Source: Prochlorococcus sp. AG-402-G06 (lineage in GTDB: Bacteria > Cyanobacteriota > Cyanobacteriia > PCC-6307 > Cyanobiaceae). Taken from it: 64,000 nt of DNA. Each line of letters starts with the position of its first letter. Within the stretch, counting starts at the first letter, position 1. Location: assembly GCA_003277985.1 (NCBI GenBank), contig QCHR01000003.1, forward strand, positions 58,011-122,010, written 5' to 3'. Below, piece after piece: positions 48,368 to 58,244 of the stretch. A program made the position numbers and the translations under genes. The notes beneath the pieces are model-generated. The model ran no database searches. It had not been told where the DNA came from and saw only the letters and a list, made by a program, of their open reading frames with translations.

Positions 48368-49903
48368 ATGGAGGACTATTTACAGAAAATACTAAGAGCT
48401 CGTGTTTATGACGTTGCTGTAGAAACACCTCTAGAGAGGGCCAAAAACTTAAGCAAAAAAATAAAAAATGACATCTGGTTGAAGAGAGAAGACCTTCAAC
48501 CGGTCTTTTCATTCAAGTTAAGAGGTGCATTTAATCGAATGTCTCAGCTAACCAAGGTAGAACTTGATAGAGGAGTCATTGCATCAAGTGCTGGGAACCA
48601 TGCGCAGGGAGTTGCTTTAAGTGCATCATTTCTAAAATGCAGAGCAGTAATTGTTATGCCTCTGACAACTCCCATAATGAAAGTTAGAGCGGTTGAATCA
48701 CACAAAGCTGAAGTTATTCTTTTCGGTGAAACTTACGATGAGTGCTACGAAAAAGCACTAGAAATATCTAAAACAGAAAATCTAACATTCATCCATCCTT
48801 TTGATGACCCTGAAGTCATAGCGGGACAAGGAACAATAGGTCTAGAAATACTTAGACAAAGTCATACTCCACCTGATGCTATTTATATTGCTGTGGGTGG
48901 AGGAGGACTTATTGCTGGAGTAAGTGCTTACGTAAAAGCAATATGGCCAAATACAAAGATTATTGGTGTTGAACCTGAAGATGCCTGCGCAATGACACTT
49001 TCAATAAAAGCCAACAAGCCTATTGAGCTTGAAAGTGTTGGCCTTTTTGCAGACGGTGTTGCGGTAAGAAAAGTTGGAGAAAAAACATTCTCTATTTGCA
49101 AAAAAAATGTGGATGAAATGGTTACAGTAAATACCGACGAAATCTGTGCAGCCATAAAAGATGTTTTTGAAGATACACGATCAATTCTTGAGCCAGCAGG
49201 TGCATTATCTATTGCTGGTTTAAAAAAACATGTTGTAAATAATCAGTTAAAGAACAAAAACCTAGTCGCAATTGCTTGTGGCGCAAATATGAATTTTGAA
49301 CGACTTAGATTTGTTGCAGAAAGGGCAGAACTAGGTGAAGAAAAGGAAGCTATGATTGCAGTTGGAATTCCTGAAAAAGCTGGAAGTTTAAAACTTTTAT
49401 GCGAAACACTAGGATCACGAAGTTTAACTGAGTTTAGTTACAGAATGTCGGAAGGTAAAACAGCACAAATATTTATGGGTGTAGAAGTTTCTGATCTTAT
49501 TGATAGGGAACTATTGATAGATGGGATTAGAAGGAAGGGTTTTGATTGCCATGATTTAAGTAATGATGAATTATCAAAAGTTCATCTCAGGCATATGGTT
49601 GGTGGCAGGCTGCCAACATCAATTAATCAAATATCTAAAGGAGAATACAGAGAATTACTTTATAGATTTGAATTTCCTGAAAGACCTGGAGCATTAATGA
49701 GATTTGTCAACTCAATGAGACCGGAGTGGACAATAAGCATTTTCCATTATAGAAATCATGGTGCTGATACTGGACGAATAGTAATAGGGGTACTGGTAAA
49801 CGATTCCGACATTCCAGCTTGGAATGAATTTGTCCACAAAATGGGTTATAAAAGTTGGAAAGAGACCGATAATCCAGCATATAAATTATTTTTAGGTGCA
49901 TAG
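48368..49903 (+). CDS. ilvA: Threonine deaminase (biosynthetic)
   Basis: A 511-residue PLP enzyme making 2-oxobutyrate for isoleucine. The PLP lysine is K50 in PVFSFKLRGAFNRM. SSAGNHAQGVALSASF and AVGGGGLIAGVSAY bind the cofactor phosphate. The C-terminal third holds two ACT-like regulatory regions (IAVGIPEKAGSLKLLCETL and RFEFPERPGALMRFV) for feedback control by isoleucine and valine. The length indicates the allosteric biosynthetic form rather than the short catabolic one. Confidence 0.97.
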   Translation: MEDYLQKILRARVYDVAVETPLERAKNLSKKIKNDIWLKREDLQPVFSFKLRGAFNRMSQLTKVELDRGVIASSAGNHAQGVALSASFLKCRAVIVMPLTTPIMKVRAVESHKAEVILFGETYDECYEKALEISKTENLTFIHPFDDPEVIAGQGTIGLEILRQSHTPPDAIYIAVGGGGLIAGVSAYVKAIWPNTKIIGVEPEDACAMTLSIKANKPIELESVGLFADGVAVRKVGEKTFSICKKNVDEMVTVNTDEICAAIKDVFEDTRSILEPAGALSIAGLKKHVVNNQLKNKNLVAIACGANMNFERLRFVAERAELGEEKEAMIAVGIPEKAGSLKLLCETLGSRSLTEFSYRMSEGKTAQIFMGVEVSDLIDRELLIDGIRRKGFDCHDLSNDELSKVHLRHMVGGRLPTSINQISKGEYRELLYRFEFPERPGALMRFVNSMRPEWTISIFHYRNHGADTGRIVIGVLVNDSDIPAWNEFVHKMGYKSWKETDNPAYKLFLGA

Positions 49904-49958
49904 ATTAATTAGACGCGGTAATTTTGGATATCAAGAAAAATAATTTATTTTCAAAGTT

Positions 49959-50465
49959 ATGAGTGAGAGCATTCAAATTTCTTTGCCAGCAAAGATTGAG
50001 GCAATCCTCTATCTAAAAGGAAGGCCAACATCATCAAAAGAAATGGCTGAATTACTGAAAAAAGATATTGCAGAAATTGAAAATGCACTCTGGGAACTTA
50101 AGGCTGGATATGCTCAGCGCGACACTTCTCTAGAAATCAACGAAAACAAAAATTATTACAGTTTAGAATTAAGGCAAGGACTAGGTGAATTGGTCCAGGA
50201 TCTCCTTCCAGCAGATTTATCGATCGCGACACTAAGAACATTAGCGACTGTTGCTCTAAAGAAAAAAATACTCCAATCAGAATTAGTTGATCTCAGAGGT
50301 TCCGGCGCATATGATCACATTAAAGAACTTGTAGAAAAAAATTTCGTTGAGAGAAGACGTCAAAAGGATGGACGTTCTTTCTGGTTAACTCTCTCAGAAA
50401 AATTTCATCAAACATTTTCTGTATTACCTGAACCAGATCAAGCAGAAGAGAAAAAGGCAGCTTAA
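49959..50465 (+). CDS. scpB: Segregation and condensation protein ScpB-like
   Basis: A 168-residue protein with two winged-helix regions typical of ScpB, which joins SMC and ScpA in chromosome condensation. The first (LPAKIEAILYLKGRPTSSKEMAELL) is at about residues 9-33. The second (LSIATLRTLATVALKKKILQSELVDLRG) is at about 87-115. It ends with an acidic, lysine-rich tail. It lies 23 bases before the YggT gene on the same strand. ScpA is not in the window. Confidence 0.88.
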   Translation: MSESIQISLPAKIEAILYLKGRPTSSKEMAELLKKDIAEIENALWELKAGYAQRDTSLEINENKNYYSLELRQGLGELVQDLLPADLSIATLRTLATVALKKKILQSELVDLRGSGAYDHIKELVEKNFVERRRQKDGRSFWLTLSEKFHQTFSVLPEPDQAEEKKAA

Positions 50466-50488
50466 TATAGTAAGAAAAATTAAAGCCA

Positions 50489-50788
50489 ATGGGTTACGAA
50501 ATTATTCCAACAATTCTGCTTGTACTTTTAAAAACACTTGGAATTTATTCAACCATATTGATCATTAGGGTTTTGCTGACCTGGTTCCCAAATCTTGATA
50601 TGAGTAATCCGATACTTGTAAATTTATGTGCTATTACTGATCCTTATTTAAATTTTTTCAGAGGAATTATACCGCCATTAGGTGGCTTAGATTTATCTCC
50701 TATTCTAGCTTTTGTAGTTATTAGAGTTGTTCAAGGAATTCTTGGAAATGCAGCCGCTCTAGCAATGGGAGGATTTCAAATGTATTGA
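50489..50788 (+). CDS. YggT/YlmG family membrane protein
   Basis: A 99-residue protein with two long hydrophobic helices (about 10-33 and 65-90) separated by a loop containing FRGIIPPLGGLDLSP, the YggT family signature. Relatives (YlmG, Ycf19) are involved in division-related or thylakoid membrane organisation. It follows scpB closely and converges on the MazG-like gene with a 10-base gap. Confidence 0.9.
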   Translation: MGYEIIPTILLVLLKTLGIYSTILIIRVLLTWFPNLDMSNPILVNLCAITDPYLNFFRGIIPPLGGLDLSPILAFVVIRVVQGILGNAAALAMGGFQMY

Positions 50789-50798
50789 TAGTTGAAAA

Positions 50799-51128
50799 TC
50801 AACGATTATCTCCACTGCCTTGTATCTTTCCTCGGGATTTTCGGCTGTTAAGCTTTTCTAAGTTTGCATGAGCGACCTCTTCCAATTCATATCCCAGTTC
50901 GCTTGAGAGTTGTGATATGTACCAAAGAACATCACCTAGTTCAAATTTAATTGCATCCTTACTATCTTTGTCAAAGATACCCTTTTTATCTCTTAGTATT
51001 TTCTTTACTTTGTCAGCAACCTCCCCAGCTTCACCAACAAGACCTAATGTTGGATAAATAGCATTGCTTCCAACATCAGGATAAAGAGCTGTCTTACGAG
51101 ATTCTCTTTGATAATCATTTAATTCCAT
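50799..51128 (-). CDS. MazG-like nucleotide pyrophosphohydrolase
   Basis: The frame is open from 51170, but ATG 51128 gives the natural start (MELNDYQRESRKTALYPDVG), since the 14 codons before it are cysteine-rich leader. The 109-residue product has the all-alpha MazG pattern: LGLVGEAGEVADKVKK with the first EExxE-like acidic pair, then IKFELGDVLWYISQLSSELG. Such enzymes hydrolyse nucleoside triphosphates to monophosphates. It resembles MazG-like proteins shared by cyanobacteria and their phages. Here it sits in a housekeeping setting with no phage genes. Confidence 0.88.
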   Translation of the reverse strand: MELNDYQRESRKTALYPDVGSNAIYPTLGLVGEAGEVADKVKKILRDKKGIFDKDSKDAIKFELGDVLWYISQLSSELGYELEEVAHANLEKLNSRKSRGKIQGSGDNR

Positions 51129-51206
51129 GTTTATTTTCTTAAAAAAGCAAAGTTGACAAATAAAACACAATCAGATGTTAGTTTTTTGTTATCACAAGTC
51201 ACATAA

Positions 51207-52664
51207 ATGACAATACTCGACCTAGCTAGAAGGACCAAAATCGTTGCTACTATAGGGCCCGCAACTGAGAGTGCGAGTCAAATTACTAAGTTAGTAGAGG
51301 CTGGCGCAACCACCTTCCGTCTAAATTTTAGTCATGGAGACCATGATGAACATGCTCAAAGGATAAAAACAATTAGGAAAGTTTCAGATGATTTAGGCAT
51401 TCACATAGGAATCCTTCAAGATCTTCAGGGACCTAAAATAAGACTTGGAAGATTTAAGAATGGTCCTGTAAATGTTAAAAATGGCGATAAATTTATTCTT
51501 ACATCAAAAAATATTGACTGTAATGAGGAACAAGCAAATGTTACTTATGACAAGTTAACTGAAGAAGTAAAAGTTGGGAATCGGATTCTGTTGGATGATG
51601 GAAGGGTAGAAATGAAAGTTGAAGAAGTTGATCTAAAAGAACAAAGATTAATTTGTTTAATAACTGTAGGTGGAGTTCTTTCTAATAATAAAGGTGTAAA
51701 TTTTCCTGATGTTCAATTGTCGATAAGGGCATTAACGCACAAAGACAAAGAAGATTTAGCATTTGGATTAAAACAAGGAGTTGATTGGGTAGCACTTAGT
51801 TTTGTAAGGAACCCGTCAGATCTAATAGAAATAAAAGATTTAATTAGAAATCATGGCTTTGACACTCCAGTGGTTGCAAAAATAGAAAAATTTGAAGCAA
51901 TTGATCAAATCGACGCTGTTTTAAAACTTTGTGATGGAGTAATGGTGGCTAGAGGTGATCTTGGCGTTGAGATGCCAGCAGAGGAAGTTCCGTTATTACA
52001 AAAGCAATTAATTAAAAAAGCCAACAGCCTTGGTATACCTATTATTACAGCCACACAAATGCTCGATTCAATGGCCTCTAGCCCAAGGCCTACGAGAGCT
52101 GAAGTTAGTGATGTAGCGAATGCAATACTAGACGGTACAGATGCTGTAATGCTCTCCAATGAAACTGCCGTTGGCGATTATCCCATTGAAGCAGTTGCAA
52201 CCATGGCCACTATTGCAAAAAGGATAGAAAGAGATTATCCACAAAAAGCATTAGAAAGTCATCTTCCAAGCACTATTCCAAATGCAATTAGCGCAGCAGT
52301 GAGCAGTATTGCCAGACAAATAAATGCAGCCGCGATAATTCCGCTTACAAAGAGTGGTGCTACAGCGAAAAATGTAAGTAAATTTAGACCTGCTACCCCA
52401 GTATTAGCAGTAACAAATGAAAAGACTGTTGCAAGCACACTTCAGCTTGTATGGGGGGTCACACCACTTCTGATAGAAAATCAAACAAGCACATCAAAGA
52501 CATTTGATGACGCTATGAATATGGCAAAAAAAATGAATATTTTAAAGCAAGGTGACCTGGTAGTTGAAACAGCAGGAACCTTGTCAGGAGTAAGTGGGTC
52601 AACGGACTTGGTTAAAGTTGGGATAGTTAGTTCAGACGATGAGAATGAATCCCTATTTATCTAA
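51207..52664 (+). CDS. pyk: Pyruvate kinase
   Basis: A 485-residue enzyme making pyruvate and ATP from phosphoenolpyruvate. The N-terminal TKIVATIGPATESASQI opens the barrel. The active-site lysine is in VAKIEKFEAIDQID, and GVMVARGDLGVEMPAEEVP and TRAEVSDVANAILDGTDAVMLSNETAVGD (in parts) follow. The last 120 residues form the effector-binding domain. It lacks the extra C-terminal PEP-utiliser-like domain found in some cyanobacterial forms. It is seven bases before the ABC permease gene. Confidence 0.96.
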   Translation: MTILDLARRTKIVATIGPATESASQITKLVEAGATTFRLNFSHGDHDEHAQRIKTIRKVSDDLGIHIGILQDLQGPKIRLGRFKNGPVNVKNGDKFILTSKNIDCNEEQANVTYDKLTEEVKVGNRILLDDGRVEMKVEEVDLKEQRLICLITVGGVLSNNKGVNFPDVQLSIRALTHKDKEDLAFGLKQGVDWVALSFVRNPSDLIEIKDLIRNHGFDTPVVAKIEKFEAIDQIDAVLKLCDGVMVARGDLGVEMPAEEVPLLQKQLIKKANSLGIPIITATQMLDSMASSPRPTRAEVSDVANAILDGTDAVMLSNETAVGDYPIEAVATMATIAKRIERDYPQKALESHLPSTIPNAISAAVSSIARQINAAAIIPLTKSGATAKNVSKFRPATPVLAVTNEKTVASTLQLVWGVTPLLIENQTSTSKTFDDAMNMAKKMNILKQGDLVVETAGTLSGVSGSTDLVKVGIVSSDDENESLFI

Positions 52665-52670
52665 ATACTC

Positions 52671-53900
52671 ATGAAAAGAAAACTCCCGCTTGCTGAAACC
52701 TCGGGAATGGCAATAAATAATCTTAAATCTAATAAATTTAGAAGCTTATTAACAATGCTAGGAATAGTGATTGGAAATGCTTCTGTAATAACACTTGTAG
52801 GTGTAGGGAGAGGAGCACAAAATCTTGCTGAAAATCAATTAAGCAATCTAGGAGCAAATGTATTGTTTGTGGTACCAGGTAATAATGACACTAGAAGACG
52901 AGGCGTTGCTTTCCCGAAAAATCTTGTTCTTAAAGATGCAAAAGCAATAGAAGAGCAAGTTCCAACTGTTAAAAGAGTAGCTCCACAAATATCATCCAAT
53001 GAAGTAATTCAAACAGGCTCTAAAAGTACGAGTAGTTCTATTTCAGGAGTGACAAGTGATTTTTTAATTGTAAGAAGCTTTGAGATTGCAAAAGGTCGAT
53101 TTATAAATGATCAAGATACAAAAGGAGCTAAAAATGTTGTTGTTATTGGACCAGATCTTGAAGAAAAGCTTTTTAACGAAAGGGAAGGGTTAGGGGAAAG
53201 GATAAGAATTAAAGATCAGTCTTTTGAAATAGTGGGTGTAATGAAACCTAAAGGTGCTGTATTTGGAAGTAATCAAGATGAGAACGCTTACATTCCTCTA
53301 TCAACAATGGTCAGCAGAATCACTGGTAAAGATCCAACATATGGAATAAGTCTTAGCTTCATAAGTGTTGAGGCGATAGATGAAAAATCAACCAAAGCCG
53401 CTAAATTTCAAATAACTAACTTATTGAGACAAAGGCATAAAATAATTAGAGATGATGACTTTGCTGTAAGATCTCAAAAAGATGCTTTGCAAATAGTATC
53501 AACTATTACAGGGGGTTTAACATTAATGCTGGCCGCAATTGGAGGCATTTCATTGCTAGTGGGGGGAATAGGTATTATGAATATAATGTTAGTATCTGTA
53601 AGCGAAAGAACCGAAGAAATAGGCCTTAGAAAAGCTCTTGGGGCAAGAAGACTAGATATTTCAACACAATTCCTAATTGAATCGTTAATTCTTTCTAGTC
53701 TTGGTGGAATAGCTGGAACCGGTTTAGGTCTTACGACTGTAAAGGTTGTTGCTTTATTAACACCTTTACCTGCAACAATTGGGTTTGGAACTGTATTTAT
53801 AACAGTAATTATTTCTGGTACAATAGGTTTAACTTTTGGTGTACTACCAGCAAAAAGAGCTGCAAAACTAGATCCAATTACAGCACTTAGAAGTTTATAA
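52671..53900 (+). CDS. MacB/FtsX-type ABC transporter permease
   Basis: A 409-residue permease with one N-terminal span (about 22-45), a large periplasmic domain (about 50-270) and three C-terminal spans. The C-terminal part carries GGIGIMNIMLVSVSERTEEIGLRKALGARR (split), the hallmark of MacB-type permeases. It would export a peptide, lipid or drug when paired with an ATPase, but none is adjacent, so the partner is encoded elsewhere. It follows pyruvate kinase by seven bases, an odd pairing that suggests shared transcription only. Confidence 0.88.
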   Translation: MKRKLPLAETSGMAINNLKSNKFRSLLTMLGIVIGNASVITLVGVGRGAQNLAENQLSNLGANVLFVVPGNNDTRRRGVAFPKNLVLKDAKAIEEQVPTVKRVAPQISSNEVIQTGSKSTSSSISGVTSDFLIVRSFEIAKGRFINDQDTKGAKNVVVIGPDLEEKLFNEREGLGERIRIKDQSFEIVGVMKPKGAVFGSNQDENAYIPLSTMVSRITGKDPTYGISLSFISVEAIDEKSTKAAKFQITNLLRQRHKIIRDDDFAVRSQKDALQIVSTITGGLTLMLAAIGGISLLVGGIGIMNIMLVSVSERTEEIGLRKALGARRLDISTQFLIESLILSSLGGIAGTGLGLTTVKVVALLTPLPATIGFGTVFITVIISGTIGLTFGVLPAKRAAKLDPITALRSL

Positions 53901-54041
53901 ACAGTATTAAAAAATTAAAAAAAATTATTATTATTTAAAATTCATAAAATATATATTTTTTTAAATTACCGAGAAAGTGATGAAATCAACCAACAGAAAG
54001 GGGCATTACACCATTAGAATCACTAAAAATTCTAAAGAATT

Positions 54042-55964
54042 ATGGATAAGAAATGGAAAGTTATAGCTCTTTGGGTACTACCGATAACAATCGTAGTATT
54101 AATCACTTGGCAAATTATTGGCTCAGCAACCAATACTCAAGTTAGTCAAACCAACACTTCTACAACATCAAGAAATGCTCCAGTTGCCAAAATTAGCTAT
54201 GGCAGATTTCTCGATTATGTGAAAGCAGGAAGGGTGACATCTGTTGACATATACGATGGTGGTAGAAATGCAATCGTCGAATCAGTAGACCCTGAAATCG
54301 ATAACAGAGTTCAACGCTTAAGAGTTGATCTTCCAGGATTAGCCCCTGAATTAGTCTCATCATTAAAAGATGAAGGAATAAGTTTCGACATTCATCCGCC
54401 TAAAACTGCCCCAGCGGGAATTGGAATTCTTGGAAATCTTCTTTTCCCTCTCATTCTAATAGGAGGTTTAATATTACTTTCAAGAAGATCAAATTCAATG
54501 CCAGGCGGACCTGGTCAAGCTATGCAATTCGGAAAAACAAAAGCAAGATTTGCAATGGAAGCAGAAACAGGTGTGAAATTTGATGATGTAGCAGGAGTAA
54601 ATGAGGCAAAACAAGATTTAGAGGAAGTAGTTACTTTTTTAAAGCAACCAGAAAGATTTACATCAGTTGGGGCTCAAATCCCTAGAGGCGTATTACTAGT
54701 TGGCCCTCCTGGAACTGGTAAAACACTTTTAGCAAAGGCAATTGCTGGAGAAGCAGGTGTTCCTTTCTTTTCACTTTCTGGATCAGAATTTGTAGAAATG
54801 TTTGTAGGTGTAGGAGCAAGTCGAGTAAGAGATTTATTTAAAAGAGCTAAAGAGAATAGTCCATGCTTAATTTTTATCGATGAAATTGATGCAGTCGGCA
54901 GACAAAGGGGAGCTGGAATTGGAGGCGGTAACGATGAAAGAGAACAAACACTCAATCAACTTCTAACTGAAATGGATGGATTTGAGGGTAATAGTGGAAT
55001 TATCATCATTGCAGCAACTAATAGGCCTGACGTTCTTGACTCAGCTTTAATGAGGCCAGGAAGATTTGATAGACAGGTTACTGTTGATGCACCAGATATT
55101 TCAGGTAGATTATCCATACTTAGAGTTCACTCTAGAAATAAAAAATTAGAAAAGGATCTCACTTTAGAGAGTATTGCCCGCAGAACCCCTGGTTTTACTG
55201 GTGCTGATCTAGCTAATTTATTAAACGAAGCAGCCATACTTACTGCCAGAAGAAGGAAGAATCACATTGGTCTTTCTGAGATTGATGATGCAGTTGACCG
55301 TATCATCGCTGGAATGGAAGGCCAACCTCTTGTTGATGGAAGAAGTAAACGCCTAATTGCATACCATGAAGTTGGTCATGCTTTAATTGGTTCTCTGGTA
55401 AAAGATCACGATCCAGTTCAAAAAGTTACGGTCATTCCAAGGGGGCAAGCTAAAGGGTTGACTTGGTTCTCTCCCGATGACGATCAAACATTGATAAGCA
55501 GAGCACAATTGAAAGCCAGGATTATGGGAGCTCTAGGTGGGAGAGCTGCTGAAGATGTCATCTTTGGAAGAGAGGAAGTTACAACCGGTGCTGGAGGTGA
55601 TGTACAACAAGTCGCTTCAATGGCACGTCAAATGGTCACACGTTTTGGGATGAGCAGTCTTGGTCCAGTTTCTTTAGAGGGAGATAGTCAAGAAGTTTTT
55701 GTTGGAAGAAGTTTAATGAATACATCTGATATCTCAGATGAAATCTCTAAACAAATTGACGAGCAAGTAAGAAAAATAGTCAAAAAATGTTATGAAGAAA
55801 CACTTGAATTAGTTTCACAGAATAGATCTGCTATGGATAAATTGGTTGAAATTTTAATCGAAAAAGAAACTATGGATGGTGAAGAATTTTGCAACATATT
55901 ATCTGAATACACATCTATTCCTGAAAAAGACAGATTTATTCCAGTTCTACAAGATCCAAAATAA
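54042..55964 (+). CDS. ftsH: ATP-dependent zinc metalloprotease FtsH
   Basis: A 640-residue membrane AAA protease. Two N-terminal spans (about 7-25 and 122-142) bracket the lumenal part. The AAA module has Walker [14 protein letters not shown], Walker [13 protein letters not shown] and the SRH motif [12 protein letters not shown]. The protease site is HEVGH in [14 protein letters not shown], and the third metal ligand lies further downstream. In cyanobacteria FtsH complexes remove damaged photosystem II D1. Several copies usually exist, so the exact paralogue is not set. It converges on clpP with a seven-base gap. Confidence 0.96.
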   Translation: MDKKWKVIALWVLPITIVVLITWQIIGSATNTQVSQTNTSTTSRNAPVAKISYGRFLDYVKAGRVTSVDIYDGGRNAIVESVDPEIDNRVQRLRVDLPGLAPELVSSLKDEGISFDIHPPKTAPAGIGILGNLLFPLILIGGLILLSRRSNSMPGGPGQAMQFGKTKARFAMEAETGVKFDDVAGVNEAKQDLEEVVTFLKQPERFTSVGAQIPRGVLLVGPPGTGKTLLAKAIAGEAGVPFFSLSGSEFVEMFVGVGASRVRDLFKRAKENSPCLIFIDEIDAVGRQRGAGIGGGNDEREQTLNQLLTEMDGFEGNSGIIIIAATNRPDVLDSALMRPGRFDRQVTVDAPDISGRLSILRVHSRNKKLEKDLTLESIARRTPGFTGADLANLLNEAAILTARRRKNHIGLSEIDDAVDRIIAGMEGQPLVDGRSKRLIAYHEVGHALIGSLVKDHDPVQKVTVIPRGQAKGLTWFSPDDDQTLISRAQLKARIMGALGGRAAEDVIFGREEVTTGAGGDVQQVASMARQMVTRFGMSSLGPVSLEGDSQEVFVGRSLMNTSDISDEISKQIDEQVRKIVKKCYEETLELVSQNRSAMDKLVEILIEKETMDGEEFCNILSEYTSIPEKDRFIPVLQDPK

Positions 55965-55971
55965 AAAGGGT

Positions 55972-56601
55972 TTAGACTGAATTTATTGGTCTTTTATTAA
56001 ATACATTATCAATAATCCCATATTCGGCAGCCTCAGATGGAGACATATAAAAGTCTCTATCTGTATCCTCCTGGATTCTTTCAATAGGCTGACCAGTTCT
56101 TTCGGATAATTCTTTATTCAACTTATCCTTAATAAATAAAATTTCATCAGCTTGAATTCTAATATCACTAGCTTGTCCTCTTGCGCCCCCCAATGGCTGA
56201 TGAATCATTATTCTTGAATGGAGCAAGCTACTTCTCTTTCCTTTAGCACCTGCACAAAGTAGAAAGGCACCCATACTTGCAGCGAGGCCAACACAAACTG
56301 TATGAATATCGGGCTTTACGTGTTGCATGGTGTCAAAAATACCAAGGCCGTCATATACAGATCCACCTGGAGAATTGATATAGAGAAAAATATCTTTCTC
56401 TGGATCATCAGCCTCTAAGAAAAGTAGTTGAGCAACAATTCTGTTAGCAGAATCACTTGTAACTGGTTCACCCAAAAAAACTATTCTTTCTCTTAAAAGC
56501 CTTGAATAGATATCAAAGGCTCTCTCTCCTCTTCCAGACTCTTCAATAACTATTGGAATCATTGAACGATAATAATGGTCGGTTTTCATGATCCTAGCCA
56601 A
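55972..56601 (-). CDS. clpP: ATP-dependent Clp protease proteolytic subunit
   Basis: A 209-residue serine protease subunit. The catalytic serine is in [15 protein letters not shown], the histidine in [17 protein letters not shown], and the aspartate in the C-terminal third. The oxyanion segment [17 protein letters not shown] is intact, so this is an active ClpP rather than a ClpR. The start is either ATG 56601 or the in-frame ATG 56589 ([14 protein letters not shown]). The neighbouring thf1 frame is divergent from it. Confidence 0.95.
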   Translation of the reverse strand: MARIMKTDHYYRSMIPIVIEESGRGERAFDIYSRLLRERIVFLGEPVTSDSANRIVAQLLFLEADDPEKDIFLYINSPGGSVYDGLGIFDTMQHVKPDIHTVCVGLAASMGAFLLCAGAKGKRSSLLHSRIMIHQPLGGARGQASDIRIQADEILFIKDKLNKELSERTGQPIERIQEDTDRDFYMSPSEAAEYGIIDNVFNKRPINSV

Positions 56602-56647
56602 GTCGCGGGGTAAGCTAAGGTCTCTTAAGAATTATCTAGGTTTGGCA

Positions 56648-57247
56648 TTGAGCGTTAGAGCAACAATTTCAGACAGCAAATCTGATTTCCATAAGGAATT
56701 TCCTTATGTCATACCTCCTATTTATAGAAAGCTTGCAGATGAACTGCTAGTAGAACTTCACCTGCTGAGTCATCAGAAAAACTTTAAGGAAGACTTAATC
56801 TTCGCCGCTGGATTAAAAGAAATATTTAGTAAATTCACGAGCGGGTACAAGCCTAGCGAACATATTACAAAGCTTTTCGATGCAATATGTAATTGCAATG
56901 GTTTTAATCCAACCGAAATAATTAGTGCCTCAGAACAATTAGTTAACAAGGTGAACACATTTACGAAAGAAGATCTAAATGCATTTATATCTAAACTAAA
57001 TAATGATAACAATGGTAAGGATTATTATAGTCGCATCAATGCTATCGGCATATATAAGTTAATTAGTGAGATGCAATCATTCAAGGATCTAAAAGAAGAA
57101 GATATTAATAAAGAAATTAAAAATGTTTCCGAATTACTCGGTTACCAGTATGCCAGGGTTGAGAAAGATATTAGTATGTATAAGTCAAATATTGAAAAGA
57201 TGAAACAAGCATTAGAAATTATCGCCTTAAATATTACATCTAAATAA
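56648..57247 (+). CDS. thf1: Thylakoid formation protein Thf1/Psb29
   Basis: The product belongs to Thf1/Psb29: [20 protein letters not shown], then [20 protein letters not shown] and [20 protein letters not shown]. Thf1 stabilises thylakoid FtsH complexes and supports photosystem II repair. The frame has an ATG at 56588, but that would overlap clpP divergently. TTG 56648 puts the conserved ISD segment seven residues from the start, the spacing I remember from homologues, and AGG lies seven bases upstream. That gives 199 residues, with a C-terminal lysine-rich helix ([19 protein letters not shown]). TTG 56642 is possible. Ftsh, clpP and thf1 side by side fit a repair role. Confidence 0.88.
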   Translation: MSVRATISDSKSDFHKEFPYVIPPIYRKLADELLVELHLLSHQKNFKEDLIFAAGLKEIFSKFTSGYKPSEHITKLFDAICNCNGFNPTEIISASEQLVNKVNTFTKEDLNAFISKLNNDNNGKDYYSRINAIGIYKLISEMQSFKDLKEEDINKEIKNVSELLGYQYARVEKDISMYKSNIEKMKQALEIIALNITSK

Positions 57248-57255
57248 ATTAGATA

Positions 57256-57381
57256 TTATTTCTTTCTTCTTTTATCTTTCCAATCAATATAGCTAATATA
57301 GATCACTCCTATTGTGATAAATGTAAGGAGTGATATAGAAAAAAAAGATAAAAAACTATAGAGATTAAAATCTATAGGCAT
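57256..57381 (-). CDS. 41-residue single-span membrane protein next to petN
   Basis: ATG at 57381 opens 41 codons to TAA at 57256. The product is MPIDFNLYSFLSFFSISLLT, then a continuing hydrophobic run (FITIGVIYISYI) and a basic tail ending DWKDKRRKK. This is one membrane helix (about residues 9-31) with a positive C-terminus. The start is eight bases past the petN stop, on the same strand, so the two are very probably co-transcribed. It is not an obvious known cytochrome b6f or photosystem subunit. Confidence 0.6.
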   Translation of the reverse strand: MPIDFNLYSFLSFFSISLLTFITIGVIYISYIDWKDKRRKK

Positions 57382-57389
57382 CAATATCA

Positions 57390-57491
57390 CTATATGTCGA
57401 TAGAACCATCACCATTTCTACCCCAAACCACCATTGCAATTGAAAAGGTGAAAATAGCAGCTAAAGATGCCCAACCTAAAGTAAAGATCAT
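57390..57491 (-). CDS. petN: Cytochrome b6f complex subunit PetN
   Basis: ATG at 57491 opens 33 codons: [20 protein letters not shown] continues to [13 protein letters not shown]. This is nearly identical in pattern to the PetN subunit of cyanobacteria and plastids: a single membrane helix and the conserved WGRNGDGS tail. It is the smallest subunit of the b6f dimer and needed for assembly. A TATAAT-like box lies about 20 bases upstream. The gene is too small to be found by most ORF callers. Confidence 0.95.
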   Translation of the reverse strand: MIFTLGWASLAAIFTFSIAMVVWGRNGDGSIDI

Positions 57492-57511
57492 GACTATGAT
57501 TATTTTTAACT

Positions 57512-57517
57512 ATTATA
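57512..57517 (-). promoter_or_regulatory. Candidate -10 box for petN
   Basis: On the minus strand the bases read TATAAT, 20 bases before the petN start. The implied leader is about 14 bases. No recognisable -35 is present. Confidence 0.5.
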
Positions 57518-57595
57518 ACTTATTAAAAAGGTTTAATTTGTGAACATCTAGAGAAATCAAAAGCAATTAAGAAATCAGACATAAATTATCTAAAA

Positions 57596-57898
57596 ATGGG
57601 AAGACTTGTCCAAAACCACAGCACTCACATAGAAGGCCTAATCAAATGGTTAAAAAAGATAGCTGCACTCGATGAGATTAAAACAGTTACACCTGCTTCT
57701 CTCTCAAAGACTAACGGTAGAGGAGAGGGGCTTAGTCTAAAAGTTACTATCAAAACAAATGAAGGTTATAAACTCCTAGCAAGGAAAGGGAAGCTTGTAC
57801 AAGAGGTCTTTTTGGTTACAAGCCTGGATCAAAGTGAAATTATAAAAATTATTGAAAAAACTAATCCAAGATCTTATCGGAAAAAGAAATGTTGTTAG
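57596..57898 (+). CDS. DUF2103-like predicted metal-binding protein
   Basis: A 100-residue basic protein. It starts MGRLVQNHSTHIEGLIKWLK and carries TVTPASLSKTNGRGEGLSLK, consistent with the DUF2103 family of predicted metal-binding proteins, though the C-terminal CC is the only cysteine pair. It lies divergent from petN across 104 bases. Function unknown. Its 3' end overlaps a doubtful minus-strand small ORF by 38 bases. Confidence 0.75.
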   Translation: MGRLVQNHSTHIEGLIKWLKKIAALDEIKTVTPASLSKTNGRGEGLSLKVTIKTNEGYKLLARKGKLVQEVFLVTSLDQSEIIKIIEKTNPRSYRKKKCC

Positions 57899-58019
57899 AT
57901 AAAGTTTGCCGATAGTAGGGTTTTTTATTTTGTTTAATCACAGATTCAGAAAGCTCTCTTATGACATCCTCTTTGATCATATTCATCGCTGAATCAATTT
58001 CGAATAGATTTTCAGCCAT
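57861..58019 (-). CDS. Small hypothetical protein (52 aa), doubtful
   Basis: ATG at 58019 opens 52 codons. The product (MAENLFEIDSAMNMIKEDVI followed by RELSESVIKQNKKP) is helical and charge-rich. The frame is open eight codons further upstream to 58043. Its last 13 codons overlap the DUF2103 gene on the other strand, which is unusual in compact genomes but does occur. A TATAAA-like box lies a short distance upstream. No family is recognised. Confidence 0.35.
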   Translation of the reverse strand: MAENLFEIDSAMNMIKEDVIRELSESVIKQNKKPYYRQTLSNNISFSDKILD

Positions 58020-58244
58020 AAAAAAATTTATTTTTATAATCATAATTCGTAAAACAAAGAAGCTCTATTAATTAATAAAAAAATCGGATTTACGTAAAGT
58101 AAAAAGTAGAGCTTTTATAGATACTAAAAGAATAGAATATTTTAGAAGATAGAATTTTAATAAAAATGATATAAATTAACTATTTAAAATAGTATATAGA
58201 ATTCGAGCTATCTAAAACATTCAAAAGACTAAAAAATAATACAA
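57899..58244. other. Gap with only a doubtful minus-strand ORF
   Basis: Apart from the 52-codon frame at 57861-58019, the region up to 58244 is AT-rich with no open frame of note and no stable hairpin followed by a T run. No RNA gene was recognised. Confidence 0.6.

Noticed and set aside
54000..54090. Short ATG frame overlapping the ftsH start
   Set aside because: The 28-codon frame starts upstream in spacer DNA and runs out of frame into ftsH. It has no motif or ribosome site.
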